Notes: generated by a model from the letters alone, not told the origin. A stretch of DNA of 64,000 nt from Stackebrandtia nassauensis DSM 44728 (GCF_000024545.1 NC_013947.1:3720001-3784000); one strand, 5' to 3'; positions 24,899 to 34,964 are shown, numbered from the stretch's first letter. Numbers and translations: made by a program.

Positions 24899-25847
24899 CA
24901 CCTCAGCGATCGCGGCTGCCGCGGCCGTCCTCCTGGTGACCACGAGCGGCGCCACCGCCGCCGCGACCTGCGATCCGGCTGGCCCCAAACCGCTGGACCA
25001 GGCCCACGCCCACAACGACTACGAACACGATCGCCCGCTCTTCGACGCCCTAGACCACGGTTTCGGCAGCGTCGAAGCCGATGTGTGGCTCGTCGACGGG
25101 GAACTGCTCGTGGCCCATGACGCGGGCGACGTCGATCCCGAGCGCACACTTCAGTCCCTCTACCTCGATCCGCTGAGCCAGATCGTCGCCGACAACGGCG
25201 GCGCGGTCTATCCCGACTGGGACGGCTCGCTGCAACTGCTCATCGACATCAAGAGCGACGGCGAGGACACCTATCGCGCCATCGACAAGGTGCTCACCAA
25301 GTACGCCGACATCATGACCCGCTTCGCCGACGGCGACGTCGAGTCAAATGCGGTCACCGCGGTCATCAGCGGCAACCGGCCCCGCGATGTCATGGAGGAC
25401 CAGAAAGTCCGCTACGCCGGATACGACGGTCGCCTGTCCGACCTCGGCACGGACACGCCCGCCGACTTCATGCCGCTGGTGAGCGACAACTGGGGCAAGA
25501 ACTTCTCGTGGAACGGCGACGGCGAGATGCCCGCCGACCAACGCGACAAGCTCCGCGACATCGTCACCCAAGCCCACGAAAGCGGGTACCAGGTGCGGTT
25601 TTGGGCAACGCCCGACGAGGCGGGAGCCAACCGTGAGGCGGTGTGGCGCGAGCTCGTCGAGGCCGAAGTGGACTACCTCAACACCGACGATCTCGCTGGA
25701 CTACGCGACTTCCTGGTTGACGACATATCTTCGTTACCGTTATATTGGCCGCTATGTCAGACGCCAACACACTCGAACTGCGTTACCGTCGACTGCTTCG
25801 GGCCTACCCGTCCAGCTATCGCGCCGAACGCGGCGAGGAGATCCTAG
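24867..25847 (+). CDS. Secreted glycerophosphodiester phosphodiesterase/PI-PLC-like protein
   Basis: A 326-residue protein with a signal peptide (AIAAAAAVLLVTTSGATAAA). The mature part starts AHAHNDYEHDRPLFDALDHG and then SVEADVWLVDGELLVAHD, which is the metal-binding HND/EAD/H region of GDPD-type TIM barrels. Further on, LQLLIDIKSDGED and YLNTDDLAGL complete the fold. It would hydrolyse glycerophosphodiesters or similar outside the cell. Homology seems to end near 25730; the last 40 codons overlap the next gene by 94 nt in another frame, so a native stop may be lost. Confidence 0.8.
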   Translation: MPAMIPRFLRNTSAIAAAAAVLLVTTSGATAAATCDPAGPKPLDQAHAHNDYEHDRPLFDALDHGFGSVEADVWLVDGELLVAHDAGDVDPERTLQSLYLDPLSQIVADNGGAVYPDWDGSLQLLIDIKSDGEDTYRAIDKVLTKYADIMTRFADGDVESNAVTAVISGNRPRDVMEDQKVRYAGYDGRLSDLGTDTPADFMPLVSDNWGKNFSWNGDGEMPADQRDKLRDIVTQAHESGYQVRFWATPDEAGANREAVWRELVEAEVDYLNTDDLAGLRDFLVDDISSLPLYWPLCQTPTHSNCVTVDCFGPTRPAIAPNAARRS

Positions 25848-26746
25848 CCACCTATATGGACACGGCACCCCCCAACCGTGCCCGACCCAGCATCGCCGAC
25901 GTCTGGGACGTGCTCTCCAGCGCGACCCGACAGTGGTTGCGCGGCACCGGAAGCCGGGGACCGCTGTCGGGCGCCCAATGGGCGGGCGCCCTCGGGCTGG
26001 CGGCGGCCACCGCGCTGGCCGCCTACTGGCTCATGTTCGTGGAACTGACGCCGATCCCGCCCAACTTCAAGATCCAGCAGGGATTCGGTCCATTCCAGAC
26101 GGTAGGCGCGGTGGCCTGGCTGGCGTGGCTGGTCACCGGGGCGACCGCCGCCGCGTTGCCCAAGGCGACCCGCGCGATGACGGTGGTGTCCCTGGCACTC
26201 ACCATCGCCGCCGCACCCGCCGCCGCGTGGTACGGCAACACCCCGCCGAAGCTGACGGTGCTGCTGCCGCAGGTGGCCCTGGGCGTGGTGGCGCTGGCGT
26301 TCTCGACCGCGCCGGGACGGTTCGCGCGACTCCTACCGGCGGCCGGTGGAACCGTGGCGCTGATCGCCGGGGTGGTGACCGCCGCGTGGCTGAACCCGAC
26401 GTTCTACAACTACATCGAAAGTGATCGCAGCGTCCTGCAAGCTGTCGGTCTGCTGCTGCTCGCCGTCGGGCTGGGGTTCACGTTGCTGGACTTCGCTTCC
26501 CGCCGAGGCTCACGTGGACTGTGGACATTGCTACTGCTGACGGCACCGGCGTTGCTGTGCGCCACCAGGCAACTGGAGACTGCCGCCAGCATCGACCTCC
26601 GCACCGGGGCGGTCGACTACAGCGGCATGTGGCTCCCGATCGTGACCACCGCCAGCGCCGTCACGGGGGTATCGATCGGCATCCTGCTGGTGGCGGTCCT
26701 GATGCACGTCCGCGCCGATCGGGCCCGGGCGAAGTTCGACGGCTGA
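25754..26746 (+). CDS. Membrane protein with N-terminal RRLLRxYP module (paralogue 1)
   Basis: The 330-residue protein starts MSDANTLELRYRRLLRAYPS and then SYRAERGEEILATYMDTA, a soluble N-terminal module of about 70 residues also seen in the proteins at 47020 and 60078. The rest has seven or more hydrophobic helices with little sequence complexity. The ATG at 25754 was chosen; the TTG at 25745 is an alternative. The module looks like the prefix domain of actinobacterial membrane proteins often found beside PadR genes; no function is known. It ends at a strong hairpin shared with the cholesterol oxidase gene. Confidence 0.78.
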   Translation: MSDANTLELRYRRLLRAYPSSYRAERGEEILATYMDTAPPNRARPSIADVWDVLSSATRQWLRGTGSRGPLSGAQWAGALGLAAATALAAYWLMFVELTPIPPNFKIQQGFGPFQTVGAVAWLAWLVTGATAAALPKATRAMTVVSLALTIAAAPAAAWYGNTPPKLTVLLPQVALGVVALAFSTAPGRFARLLPAAGGTVALIAGVVTAAWLNPTFYNYIESDRSVLQAVGLLLLAVGLGFTLLDFASRRGSRGLWTLLLLTAPALLCATRQLETAASIDLRTGAVDYSGMWLPIVTTASAVTGVSIGILLVAVLMHVRADRARAKFDG

Positions 26747-26752
26747 CGACTT

Positions 26753-26793
26753 CGCGGGCTGGACGCCAAAACCACTGCGGCGTCCAGCCCGCG
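26753..26793. terminator. Bidirectional hairpin with 15-bp perfect stem
   Basis: CGCGGGCTGGACGCC (26753-26767) pairs with GGCGTCCAGCCCGCG (26779-26793) around an 11-nt loop. It lies between the convergent ends at 26746 and 26816. Confidence 0.8.
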
Positions 26794-26815
26794 ACAGCTC
26801 CGGCTGAGCGGCGTC

Positions 26816-28438
<1,623 letters not shown>

Positions 28439-28643
28439 TCACCAAGAGCGACTGTCGGGTAGCCGACTCCCGCCCGCTTCGGCGAAGGGAGCACCCACCG
28501 CCATCGGGAAAATTGTCAAAGAAACAGACAAGCACAGTGGCGCACGTCACACTGGTAGCTGTCGATTCGGCCGCCTTGGCTCGTCATTCCTGGTGTGGGA
28601 TACGCCCACGGCAATCACCATCACGAAAGACCGGAGGATGACG

Positions 28644-28982
28644 ATGGAATACCTGTTGCTGATCTACAAGGACGAGTCGCGCGACGGCGAGTTCGACTGG
28701 GCGCAGATCTCGCAGGATTACGCCACCTTCAGCAAGGAACTCGTCGAGGCCGGGGCGATGCGGGACGGCCGAAGGCTCCAGCCCTCCGATACCTGCACCA
28801 CCGTCGCGGTGCGTGACGGCGAACATCTGGTCACCGACGGCCCGTTCGGTGAGGCCCGCGAACAGTTGGGCGGCTACTACCTGCTCGACTGCGGCGACCT
28901 GGACGAAGCCCTTCGCTGGGCTCGCCGGTGCCCCGGCGCGTCACACGGCACCGTCGAGATCCGTCCGGTAGCGCCCATTTGA
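28644..28982 (+). CDS. YCII/DGPF-domain protein
   Basis: A 112-residue protein with [12 protein letters not shown] at the start and the DGPF motif ([20 protein letters not shown]) near residue 70. This small alpha/beta barrel family has no firm enzymatic role but its genes are strongly linked to ECF42-type sigma factors. GGAGG lies 6 nt before the ATG at 28644. Its stop overlaps the probable TTG start of the sigma factor gene. Confidence 0.9.
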   Translation: MEYLLLIYKDESRDGEFDWAQISQDYATFSKELVEAGAMRDGRRLQPSDTCTTVAVRDGEHLVTDGPFGEAREQLGGYYLLDCGDLDEALRWARRCPGASHGTVEIRPVAPI

Positions 28983-30220
28983 TCCCGCCGGGCAACGAGC
29001 TGGCCGCCGTGTTCCGGGCCGAACACGGCCGGATCCTGGCCCGCCTCATCGGTCTCCTCGGCGACTTCGATCTCGCCGAGGAGGCCCTCGCCGACGCCTA
29101 CGCCACCGCGGCGAGCCGTTGGCCGAGCGGCGGCACCCCCGACAATCCCGCCGCCTGGCTGTTCATCGCGGCACGCAACAAGGCCATCGACCGGATCCGT
29201 CGCGGCCGGGTACACGCCGAAGCCCTGTCGCGACTCACCACCATGGCGGATCTGGCCCCGCAGCCCGAAACGGAGGACCTCGTGATCGGCGACGAGCGCC
29301 TGGGCCTGTTCTTCACCTGCTGCCATCCGGGGCTGAGCCGACCAGCGCAGGTGGCCCTGACCCTGCGCTGCCTGGCCGGGCTGTCCACTGTCGAGATCGC
29401 CCGGCTGTTCCTGACCGGCGAGGCCACCATCGCGCAGCGCATCGTCCGAGCCAAACGCAAGATCCGCGACGCCCGCATACCCTTCCGGGTCCCGCAAACC
29501 ACCGAGCTACCCGAGCGGCTGCCCGCCGTCCTGGCGGTGATCTACCTGCTGTTCACCGAGGGCTACGCGGCCACCGCCGGAACCCGGCTGATCCGCGACG
29601 AACTGTGCGACGAGGCGATCCGGCTGGCCCGGGCCCTGCACCACCTGATGCCCGCCGAAGCCGAAGCCACGGCGCTGCTGGCGCTCATACTGCTGACCGA
29701 CGCCAGACGCCAGGCCCGGCTGACCGCCGACGGCGAGCTCATCCCGTTGGCCGAGCAGGACCGTACCCTGTGGAACCGCGCCGCGATCGACGAAGGACGC
29801 GACCTGCTCCTCAGCGCACTCGGCAGGGCACCGGCGGCTCCCTACGCGTTGCAGGCGGCTATCGCCGCCGTCCACGCCGACGCGCGCTCGGCACCCGACA
29901 CCGACTGGCCCCAGATCGCCTCGCTCTACCGGCTTCTGGCCGAGCGGGCACCCTCGCCGATGGTGACGCTCAACCACGCCATCGCCGTTGCCGAAGCCGA
30001 CGGACCCGACATCGGGCTCCGGCTCGTCGACGACCTCGACCGCACCGGCGCCCTGGCCGGATCCCACCTGCTGCCCGCCGCCCGCGCCGACCTGTTGCGC
30101 CGCTTGGGCCGCGCCGACGAGGCCGCCGCCGCATACGACGACGCGATCAACCTGGCCCCCAATCCGGTCGAACGCGCCTACCTCACCAACCGCAGAGACC
30201 AACTCACCCAAGGAGAATAA
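28979..30220 (+). CDS. ECF42-like RNA polymerase sigma factor with C-terminal helical extension
   Basis: About 413 residues from the TTG at 28979, which overlaps the DGPF stop (TTGA); a GTG at 28928 is an alternative. Sigma region 2 is seen in [20 protein letters not shown] to [15 protein letters not shown], and region 4 in [20 protein letters not shown] followed by [12 protein letters not shown]. The remaining 220 residues form the long TPR-like extension of the ECF42 group, including [10 protein letters not shown] and [12 protein letters not shown]. It probably transcribes this DGPF/TfoX operon itself. Confidence 0.88.
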   Translation: MIPPGNELAAVFRAEHGRILARLIGLLGDFDLAEEALADAYATAASRWPSGGTPDNPAAWLFIAARNKAIDRIRRGRVHAEALSRLTTMADLAPQPETEDLVIGDERLGLFFTCCHPGLSRPAQVALTLRCLAGLSTVEIARLFLTGEATIAQRIVRAKRKIRDARIPFRVPQTTELPERLPAVLAVIYLLFTEGYAATAGTRLIRDELCDEAIRLARALHHLMPAEAEATALLALILLTDARRQARLTADGELIPLAEQDRTLWNRAAIDEGRDLLLSALGRAPAAPYALQAAIAAVHADARSAPDTDWPQIASLYRLLAERAPSPMVTLNHAIAVAEADGPDIGLRLVDDLDRTGALAGSHLLPAARADLLRRLGRADEAAAAYDDAINLAPNPVERAYLTNRRDQLTQGE

Positions 30221-30221
30221 T

Positions 30222-30536
30222 GTGGACGTTCAGGAGCTGTTCGACGATATCGCCGCCGACCTGGCCCAGCGGGGAGCCATCGCCGGTGCCATGTTCGGCA
30301 AACGCGCGCTGAAAGCCAACGGCAAAGCCTTCGCCTGCCTGAAGGACGACGCGCTCGCCTTCCGACTCGGAGCGGGCACCCCGGCTCACACCGACGCCCT
30401 CAAGCTCCCCGGCGCCACCCTGTTCGACCCGTCCGGCAAGGACCGGCCGTTCAAGGACTGGGTCGCCGTCCCCGCCGCCCAGCAATCGCAGTGGGGGCGG
30501 TTGGCCCGCACCGCCCTGACATCGCTCACCAGCTGA
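30222..30536 (+). CDS. TfoX N-terminal-domain-like protein
   Basis: A 104-residue protein with a GTG at 30222 behind AGGAGA. The sequence FGKRALKANGKAFACL followed by LKLPGATLFDP and DWVAVP resembles the TfoX/Sxy N-terminal domain pattern. Genes of this type occur beside DGPF/ECF42 operons, which supports the call. It starts directly after the sigma factor stop. Function is unknown beyond the family. Confidence 0.75.
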   Translation: MDVQELFDDIAADLAQRGAIAGAMFGKRALKANGKAFACLKDDALAFRLGAGTPAHTDALKLPGATLFDPSGKDRPFKDWVAVPAAQQSQWGRLARTALTSLTS

Positions 30537-30612
30537 GCCACATTGATCCAAGGTGGACTTACCTGGCTCAGTGTCCGAAACTTGACAATCGGAGCTTCGC
30601 TCAGTCATTGTT

Positions 30613-30632
30613 GACTCAATGTTTGTTGAGTC
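30613..30632. promoter_or_regulatory. Inverted repeat over the start codon (probable ArsR-type operator)
   Basis: GACTCAA (30613-30619) and TTGAGTC (30626-30632) form a perfect 7-bp inverted repeat with a 6-nt spacer. The ATG at 30619 lies inside it, so binding would block both RNA polymerase and translation. It is probably autoregulation by the encoded ArsR-type domain. Confidence 0.6.
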
Positions 30633-31305
30633 GGATGACACGGAGCGTCGGGCGCGGGTGCACGCGGCATTGGGTGAGCCCTCCCGGTTGCGCATCGTCG
30701 ACGCTTTGGCGGTTGCCGACGCCTCGCCGCACGAGCTTGAACGCCTGGTGGGGATGCCGTCGAACCTGCTGGCGCATCATCTGAAGACTCTCGTCGACGC
30801 CGGAGTGGTGACACGCTCGCGGTCGGAAGCCGACCGGCGTCGTACCTATCTGCGGTTGGTTCCCGAAGCGGTGGCGAGCCTCGCGGTCTTGCCCCGAGTG
30901 GTGGCTTCGCGGGTGGTGTTCGTGTGCACCCGCAACACCGCGCGGTCGCAGCTGGCGAAGGTGTTGTGGCCGCAGTACAGCCCGGTGCCCGCCGCCAGCG
31001 CCGGGACGAATCCGGCCGCACGAGTGCATCCCCGGGCAGTGGCTGTGGCGCGGCGGCACGGGCTGCGGCTACCGCTCGGGGAGACGCACCACGTGTCCGA
31101 TGTGGTGGACGACGGTGACTTGGTGATCGCGGTGTGCGACAACGTCCACGAGTCGTTGTCCGTCGACATTCCACGGTGGCACTGGTCGATACCCGACCCG
31201 GTGGCCGTGGACACCGACGAGGCCTTCGAGTTGGCCTTCGCCGACATCGACCGCCGCATCGACCGGGTGGCGCCGCTGCTGACCTGCCGAACGGGGATGT
31301 CGTGA
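30619..31305 (+). CDS. ArsR-type regulator fused to a low-molecular-weight phosphatase/arsenate-reductase domain
   Basis: The 228-residue protein has two parts. Residues 1-90 are an ArsR-family winged helix (ALGEPSRLRIVDALAVAD and MPSNLLAHHLKTLVDAGVVTRS). From about residue 95 comes an LMW-PTP fold: VVFVCTRNTARSQLAKVLWPQ has the C-T-R-N-T-A-R-S P-loop, and WSIPDPVAVD contains the catalytic DP loop. Such domains act as phosphotyrosine phosphatases or arsenate reductases. No Shine-Dalgarno is seen upstream, so the mRNA may be leaderless. No arsenite pump is nearby. Confidence 0.88.
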   Translation: MFVESDDTERRARVHAALGEPSRLRIVDALAVADASPHELERLVGMPSNLLAHHLKTLVDAGVVTRSRSEADRRRTYLRLVPEAVASLAVLPRVVASRVVFVCTRNTARSQLAKVLWPQYSPVPAASAGTNPAARVHPRAVAVARRHGLRLPLGETHHVSDVVDDGDLVIAVCDNVHESLSVDIPRWHWSIPDPVAVDTDEAFELAFADIDRRIDRVAPLLTCRTGMS

Positions 31306-31317
31306 ACAGGACTTGCC

Positions 31318-31923
31318 ATGGACGCCGCAGAATCCCCACAGTCGCGTTGGGAGCAGTTCGCCCACCTGTCGGCCGCCGACGGTATGGGCATCATCTGGGA
31401 GTGCGTCGTTTCGGGGACGAAACGAGCGCACCGTGACGCCGCGATCCGCGCCCACCCGGTACTCACCGCTGTCGCCCGCACCTGTCACGACGTCTCCAGC
31501 GACCTCGGACGCGCACGGCTGATGGTCTTCGCCGCCGATCTGGCCGACTCGGCCAGCGGCGACGCCAGTGTTGACGAGCAGGCCGATCCGGTCATTGTCG
31601 CGGCGATTCTGGAGGTAGCGTGCCGCCACGCCAGCCACCCACGAGCTCGGCGAAGCGCCAAGCGGTTCCTGAGACTCACCCGAAGCCGCCGGTCCACACT
31701 GGCCGCTCACCGTGCCCGGCCCGGGAGGTTGTCGCGATGGCGCCGTCACGTGGCGGCGGTGGTGTGGCGCTACGGCATCGCGCGACGCGGGCTGGTGGCC
31801 GCGGCCACCGCGATCGCCGAACTCCCCGATCCGCTGCGCGATCGGGCCGCCAAGCGCATGCTGGCGGCGGCGTTGTCGACCTGGTACCGGTACCTGTCAC
31901 GGCGCGAGGAGAGCGCGCCGTGA
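31318..31923 (+). CDS. Hypothetical protein, 201 residues
   Basis: A soluble, Arg/Ala-rich, all-helical-looking protein starting at the ATG at 31318, 13 nt after the ArsR-phosphatase fusion, so probably in the same operon. No signal peptide or membrane helix is visible. The C-terminal half is basic (RARPGRLSRWRRHVAAVVWRY), which could contact nucleic acid or membrane. I do not recognise a family. Confidence 0.65.
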   Translation: MDAAESPQSRWEQFAHLSAADGMGIIWECVVSGTKRAHRDAAIRAHPVLTAVARTCHDVSSDLGRARLMVFAADLADSASGDASVDEQADPVIVAAILEVACRHASHPRARRSAKRFLRLTRSRRSTLAAHRARPGRLSRWRRHVAAVVWRYGIARRGLVAAATAIAELPDPLRDRAAKRMLAAALSTWYRYLSRREESAP

Positions 31924-31940
31924 CCGCCAGCCGGTAGCGA

Positions 31941-32369
31941 TCACCTTTGCCGGCCGTGACCCTGAAGGTGTGCGAACCAGTTCCGGATGGAAGCCCGGTA
32001 GCCCTGCGGCATCCGCAGACCCGCCACCTCGTCCAGAGTGAACAGGGCGGCTTCCTTGTGCTCGTGGGACACGACCGGCGCGGCTGTCGTGTCCACATAG
32101 CAGCCATAGGTGAGGATCAGGACGTCGACACCCTCGCGAATGTGGTACTGCCAGGAATCCAGGATGCCGCCGACGCGTACCGGCCACCCGGCTTCCTCGG
32201 TGATCTCGCGGGCCACGCACACGTCCGGGGGTTCGCCGAGTTCCAGTTTGCCGCCGGGTAGTTCCCATTCGTCGCGTTCGTTGTACAGCAGGAGCACTCT
32301 GCCGTCCTGGACGCAGACTCCCTTGACGCTGACGGGAAAGCGCGGTCCTTCGCTCACCCCCGTTGTCAC
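31941..32369 (-). CDS. NUDIX hydrolase
   Basis: A 142-residue protein starting at the GTG at 32369 that overlaps the upstream gene's TGA. The NUDIX box is GKLELGEPPDVCVAREITEE followed by AGW, which fits Gx5Ex7REUxEExGU. NUDIX enzymes cleave nucleoside-diphosphate-linked compounds. The family is broad, so substrate is unknown. It is the last gene of the minus-strand cluster from 34173 to 31941. Confidence 0.9.
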   Translation of the reverse strand: MTTGVSEGPRFPVSVKGVCVQDGRVLLLYNERDEWELPGGKLELGEPPDVCVAREITEEAGWPVRVGGILDSWQYHIREGVDVLILTYGCYVDTTAAPVVSHEHKEAALFTLDEVAGLRMPQGYRASIRNWFAHLQGHGRQR

Positions 32370-32839
32370 GGCTTGCGGCCCACGAAGCACAGGAACTCGG
32401 TTTGGGCGTCGGCTCCCGGCGGCGCGTCCACCTTCGGACCGAACGCCCACGGCTGGCGGAAGAACTCCTCCAGCGGCTTGAGCGCCTCGTGCACTTGGCG
32501 AACCACGTCGGGATCCAGCCGTTCGTCGCCGCCGGTGGCCCGGGCCAGATCCCAGGTGTGGCCGGAGCCCACCTGGTCCCAGGCCGCCGCGAGATCGGCG
32601 TCGGCGGCCAGTTCGGGGATGGTTCCCATCTCGGCGATCCCGACGCCGTGCACCGGTTCGGGGTCGACGCCGCGGACGGTGCTCAGCATGCGGCGCTGCT
32701 CGTTGATGACGTGGGCGACCACGTCACGGGCGGTCCACGGCGCGCACGGGCTTGGTGAGTGCCACCGGTCCGGGCGCACGGCGCGGATCCGGGCGGCGAA
32801 GCCATCGCTGGCGCGTTTGAAGGCCTCGGCATGGTCCAT
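32366..32839 (-). CDS. TIGR03086/DinB-like mycothiol-linked protein (copy 1)
   Basis: A 157-residue protein with the four-helix bundle pattern of MDMPI/DinB-type enzymes: SPCAPWTARDVVAHVINEQRR at the N terminus, TWDLARATGGDERLDPDVV in the middle and a C-terminal FVGRKP. The ending and middle motif are shared with the gene at 33580, so the two are relatives. These families use mycothiol or a metal in detoxification; the exact reaction is unknown. The ATG at 32839 has GGAG upstream. Confidence 0.82.
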   Translation of the reverse strand: MDHAEAFKRASDGFAARIRAVRPDRWHSPSPCAPWTARDVVAHVINEQRRMLSTVRGVDPEPVHGVGIAEMGTIPELAADADLAAAWDQVGSGHTWDLARATGGDERLDPDVVRQVHEALKPLEEFFRQPWAFGPKVDAPPGADAQTEFLCFVGRKP

Positions 32840-32858
32840 TTTGGGTGTTCTCCTTTCG

Positions 32859-33302
32859 TTATTGACCGTGGTGTTCGAGTTCGGCGAGGCACTTCTCCAG
32901 CCCGCGCAGGACGCCGGAGCGCCAGCCGCTGCCCATGCCTCGTCGGGCCAGTTGTTGGATCGGGTCGTCGGGGTCGAATCCATCGTGGATGACGAACAGT
33001 CGGGTGCCCCGGCCTTCGGGTTCCAGCTTCCACGTGACGGTGGTGTCGAGTTTGCCGCCACCCCAGCTGATCCGCAGCATTCGCTCGGATTCGAAGTCGA
33101 GGACCTGGCAGTTGATGCGGCCGTCGAAGTCGTGGGACGGGATGGGGTTGGTGGTGAAGGTGAAGCGGTGGCCCAGCGACAGTTCGAAGTCGTTGGGCAT
33201 CAGCCACTGCCCCAGCAGTCGGGGGTCGGTCAGTGCCCGCCACACGCGAGCGGGCGAGTGGGCCAGGAACTGGTCGACCCGGATGGTCCGTGCGTCATCC
33301 AT
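32859..33302 (-). CDS. SRPBCC/AHSA1-like protein
   Basis: A 147-residue helix-grip (START-like) protein: RVWRALTDPRLLGQWLMPNDF opens the fold and WKLEPEGRGTRLFVIHDGFDP closes it, ending in a long helix (GVLRGLEKCLAELE). This family is routinely encoded beside a small ArsR regulator, which is the case here: its ATG overlaps the ArsR stop by 8 nt. Ligand is unknown. Confidence 0.88.
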   Translation of the reverse strand: MDDARTIRVDQFLAHSPARVWRALTDPRLLGQWLMPNDFELSLGHRFTFTTNPIPSHDFDGRINCQVLDFESERMLRISWGGGKLDTTVTWKLEPEGRGTRLFVIHDGFDPDDPIQQLARRGMGSGWRSGVLRGLEKCLAELEHHGQ

Positions 33303-33567
33303 TGTGGTCCTCCTCGTCGAGCAGGTCGCGCAGGTTGGCCAGCTTGTCGCGCCAGAACCGCTCGTATGGGCTGAGCCAGTCGCGCAGTTGCAGCAGCGGT
33401 TCGGGTTCCAGTCGGTAGAAGCGCTGGCGGCCGCGTTTGGTCTCGGCCACCAGTCCGGCGTCGCGCAGCGCTTTGAGATGTTCGGAGACGCTGGGTCGGC
33501 GCATGTCGAAGTGCGCGGCGATCTCGGTGACCGGTTGGGGGCCGTCCAGCAGATCATGCCACCCCAC
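33295..33567 (-). CDS. N-terminally truncated ArsR-family regulator
   Basis: A 90-residue protein from a GTG at 33567: LLDGPQPVTEIAAHFDMRRP and VSEHLKALRDAGLVAETKRG form the winged helix. The usual first helix of this ArsR subgroup (FKALADPTRRR) is absent. The frame is blocked by a TGA at 33580-33582, which is the stop of the upstream gene. So the 5' end seems to have been deleted where the two genes join. It may still dimerise poorly or be inactive. Confidence 0.75.
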   Translation of the reverse strand: MGWHDLLDGPQPVTEIAAHFDMRRPSVSEHLKALRDAGLVAETKRGRQRFYRLEPEPLLQLRDWLSPYERFWRDKLANLRDLLDEEDHNG

Positions 33568-33579
33568 GCGGCCCGGGGG

Positions 33580-34173
33580 TCAGGGCTTGCGGCCGACGTA
33601 GGCGGCGAGTTTCGTGAAGACGTCGGCGTCGTCGGCGACCGCGATCGCCGGTCCGAATGCGCCGTCTTCGGAGCGGGCGTCTTCGGGCACGTTGCGGGAG
33701 AACCACTCCAGCGCCATCTTGGCCAGGACCGGGTCGAGATCGTCCACGCGGCCGGTGGCGCGGGCCAGATCCCAGGCGTGGACGGTGAACTCGTGGGTGT
33801 ACGTGTCAAGAACGTCGCGCCCGGGCATCGTGGCCCACGGCAGCGTGCAGTCGCGTTCCAGCGAAGTGTCGGCCGACCACACCTGGTCCAAGTCCGCACG
33901 GGCCTGGCGGATCGCGTCGGTCCAGCCCTCGGTGATGTCGTCGGCGGGGTCTGTCACTTGTGAAGCGTCGCCCCCGCGTCCGGCGACCGCGAGCTTGCGA
34001 ATGACGGCGAGGACGTGGCCAAGCAACATCCGTACGTTGTAGTCGCCGCACGGTGTTGGCCGGTCGAGGTCGTCGGCCCCGACCGCCTCGATCTGGGCCT
34101 GCATCTGGTCGAGCGCGGTGGCCAGTCGTGGGCGCGGGTCAAAGCTGGTGTCGGTCGGAGTAATGCCAGTCAT
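33580..34173 (-). CDS. TIGR03086 mycothiol-linked protein (copy 2)
   Basis: A 197-residue protein of the TIGR03086 group: TPCGDYNVRMLLGHVLAVIR at the N terminus and THEFTVHAWDLARATGRVDD in the centre, ending AAYVGRKP. The central His resembles the metal ligands of the mycothiol-dependent maleylpyruvate isomerase fold. It is the first gene of the minus-strand cluster that includes ArsR, AHSA1, another family member and NUDIX. Confidence 0.88.
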   Translation of the reverse strand: MTGITPTDTSFDPRPRLATALDQMQAQIEAVGADDLDRPTPCGDYNVRMLLGHVLAVIRKLAVAGRGGDASQVTDPADDITEGWTDAIRQARADLDQVWSADTSLERDCTLPWATMPGRDVLDTYTHEFTVHAWDLARATGRVDDLDPVLAKMALEWFSRNVPEDARSEDGAFGPAIAVADDADVFTKLAAYVGRKP

Positions 34174-34964
34174 GGCGCACGACCGTACTGAGTAGCACCG
34201 ACATCGACGTGTTCGATGAGGACGCGGTGCCGCGTATCAGCAGTCCGAGCGCGACCACTCCGGAACCGGTGGGCATCGTCGGCGAGGGAGCCTCCCGCAG
34301 CACAACGGTCCATCTCGGCCTCCGTCGCCCGGGCGACCAGGAGCTGCGGACGCCGCTGAACCATCCATAGTAGTCCGATATAGGCGAGATCGAAGACGGA
34401 GCACAGAATCCCGATACCGAGGATGAATGTCGATCCCTCATAAACCCCGAAGACAATGGTCGGCGCCAAGGTCCCGATCCATTTCGCGACCGCGATGACC
34501 ATCGACTGTCCGCGCGGGCCGCGACGGGCGATGAGCATCGCGATGAACAGCCCGGACATCAGCAGGTTCTGCAGGAAAGCCGAGTACCTGACGGCCAAGG
34601 TCCAGTCGAACTCGACGACGAACAGCCACTGCACCGCGAAGCAGGCGGCGAAGACCAGTACTCCCCCGCCGACGAACACGCCCCGGCCGATGAACCCGGG
34701 CAGTTCACGGCGACCGAACCGGAAGAACGTGTAGACGATCACCGCGTCGGCCAGCGTCCAGGCCAGGTTGATATAGGTCTGCACCGACGCGCCAGTGTCG
34801 AACCCGTGGACGGTGTAGATGACCTCCCAGGCGAAGTTCAATCCCAGCGCGACGAGCGGCATGGCGTAGGTGCGGTCGCGAAAACCCACCCGTATCGCGG
34901 CAATGTAGACGATCGTCCAGGCGATACCACTCAGCGCGGTCAGCATCAGCACCATGTTGCCCAT
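34170..34964 (-). CDS. Integral membrane protein resembling Pyr4-type terpene cyclases
   Basis: A 264-residue protein with seven hydrophobic helices. Helix 1-3 read IAWTIVYIAAIRVGFRDRTY, then PLVALGLNFAWEVIYTVH, where the W-E pair matches the catalytic Glu region of fungal Pyr4/PaxB-type cyclases as I recall them; later YINLAWTLADAVIVYTFFRFG and FDLAYIGLLWM follow the same family pattern. Those enzymes protonate epoxides of meroterpenoids. The last 45 residues (from about 220) are hydrophilic and Arg-rich and look unrelated. No prenyltransferase is nearby, so a terpenoid role is only inferred. Confidence 0.6.
   Translation of the reverse strand: MGNMVLMLTALSGIAWTIVYIAAIRVGFRDRTYAMPLVALGLNFAWEVIYTVHGFDTGASVQTYINLAWTLADAVIVYTFFRFGRRELPGFIGRGVFVGGGVLVFAACFAVQWLFVVEFDWTLAVRYSAFLQNLLMSGLFIAMLIARRGPRGQSMVIAVAKWIGTLAPTIVFGVYEGSTFILGIGILCSVFDLAYIGLLWMVQRRPQLLVARATEAEMDRCAAGGSLADDAHRFRSGRARTADTRHRVLIEHVDVGATQYGRAP

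Noticed and set aside
30537-30618. A second iron box or riboswitch in the gap before the ArsR fusion
   Set aside because: The gap only shows the GACTCAA/TTGAGTC dyad; no structured RNA is evident.
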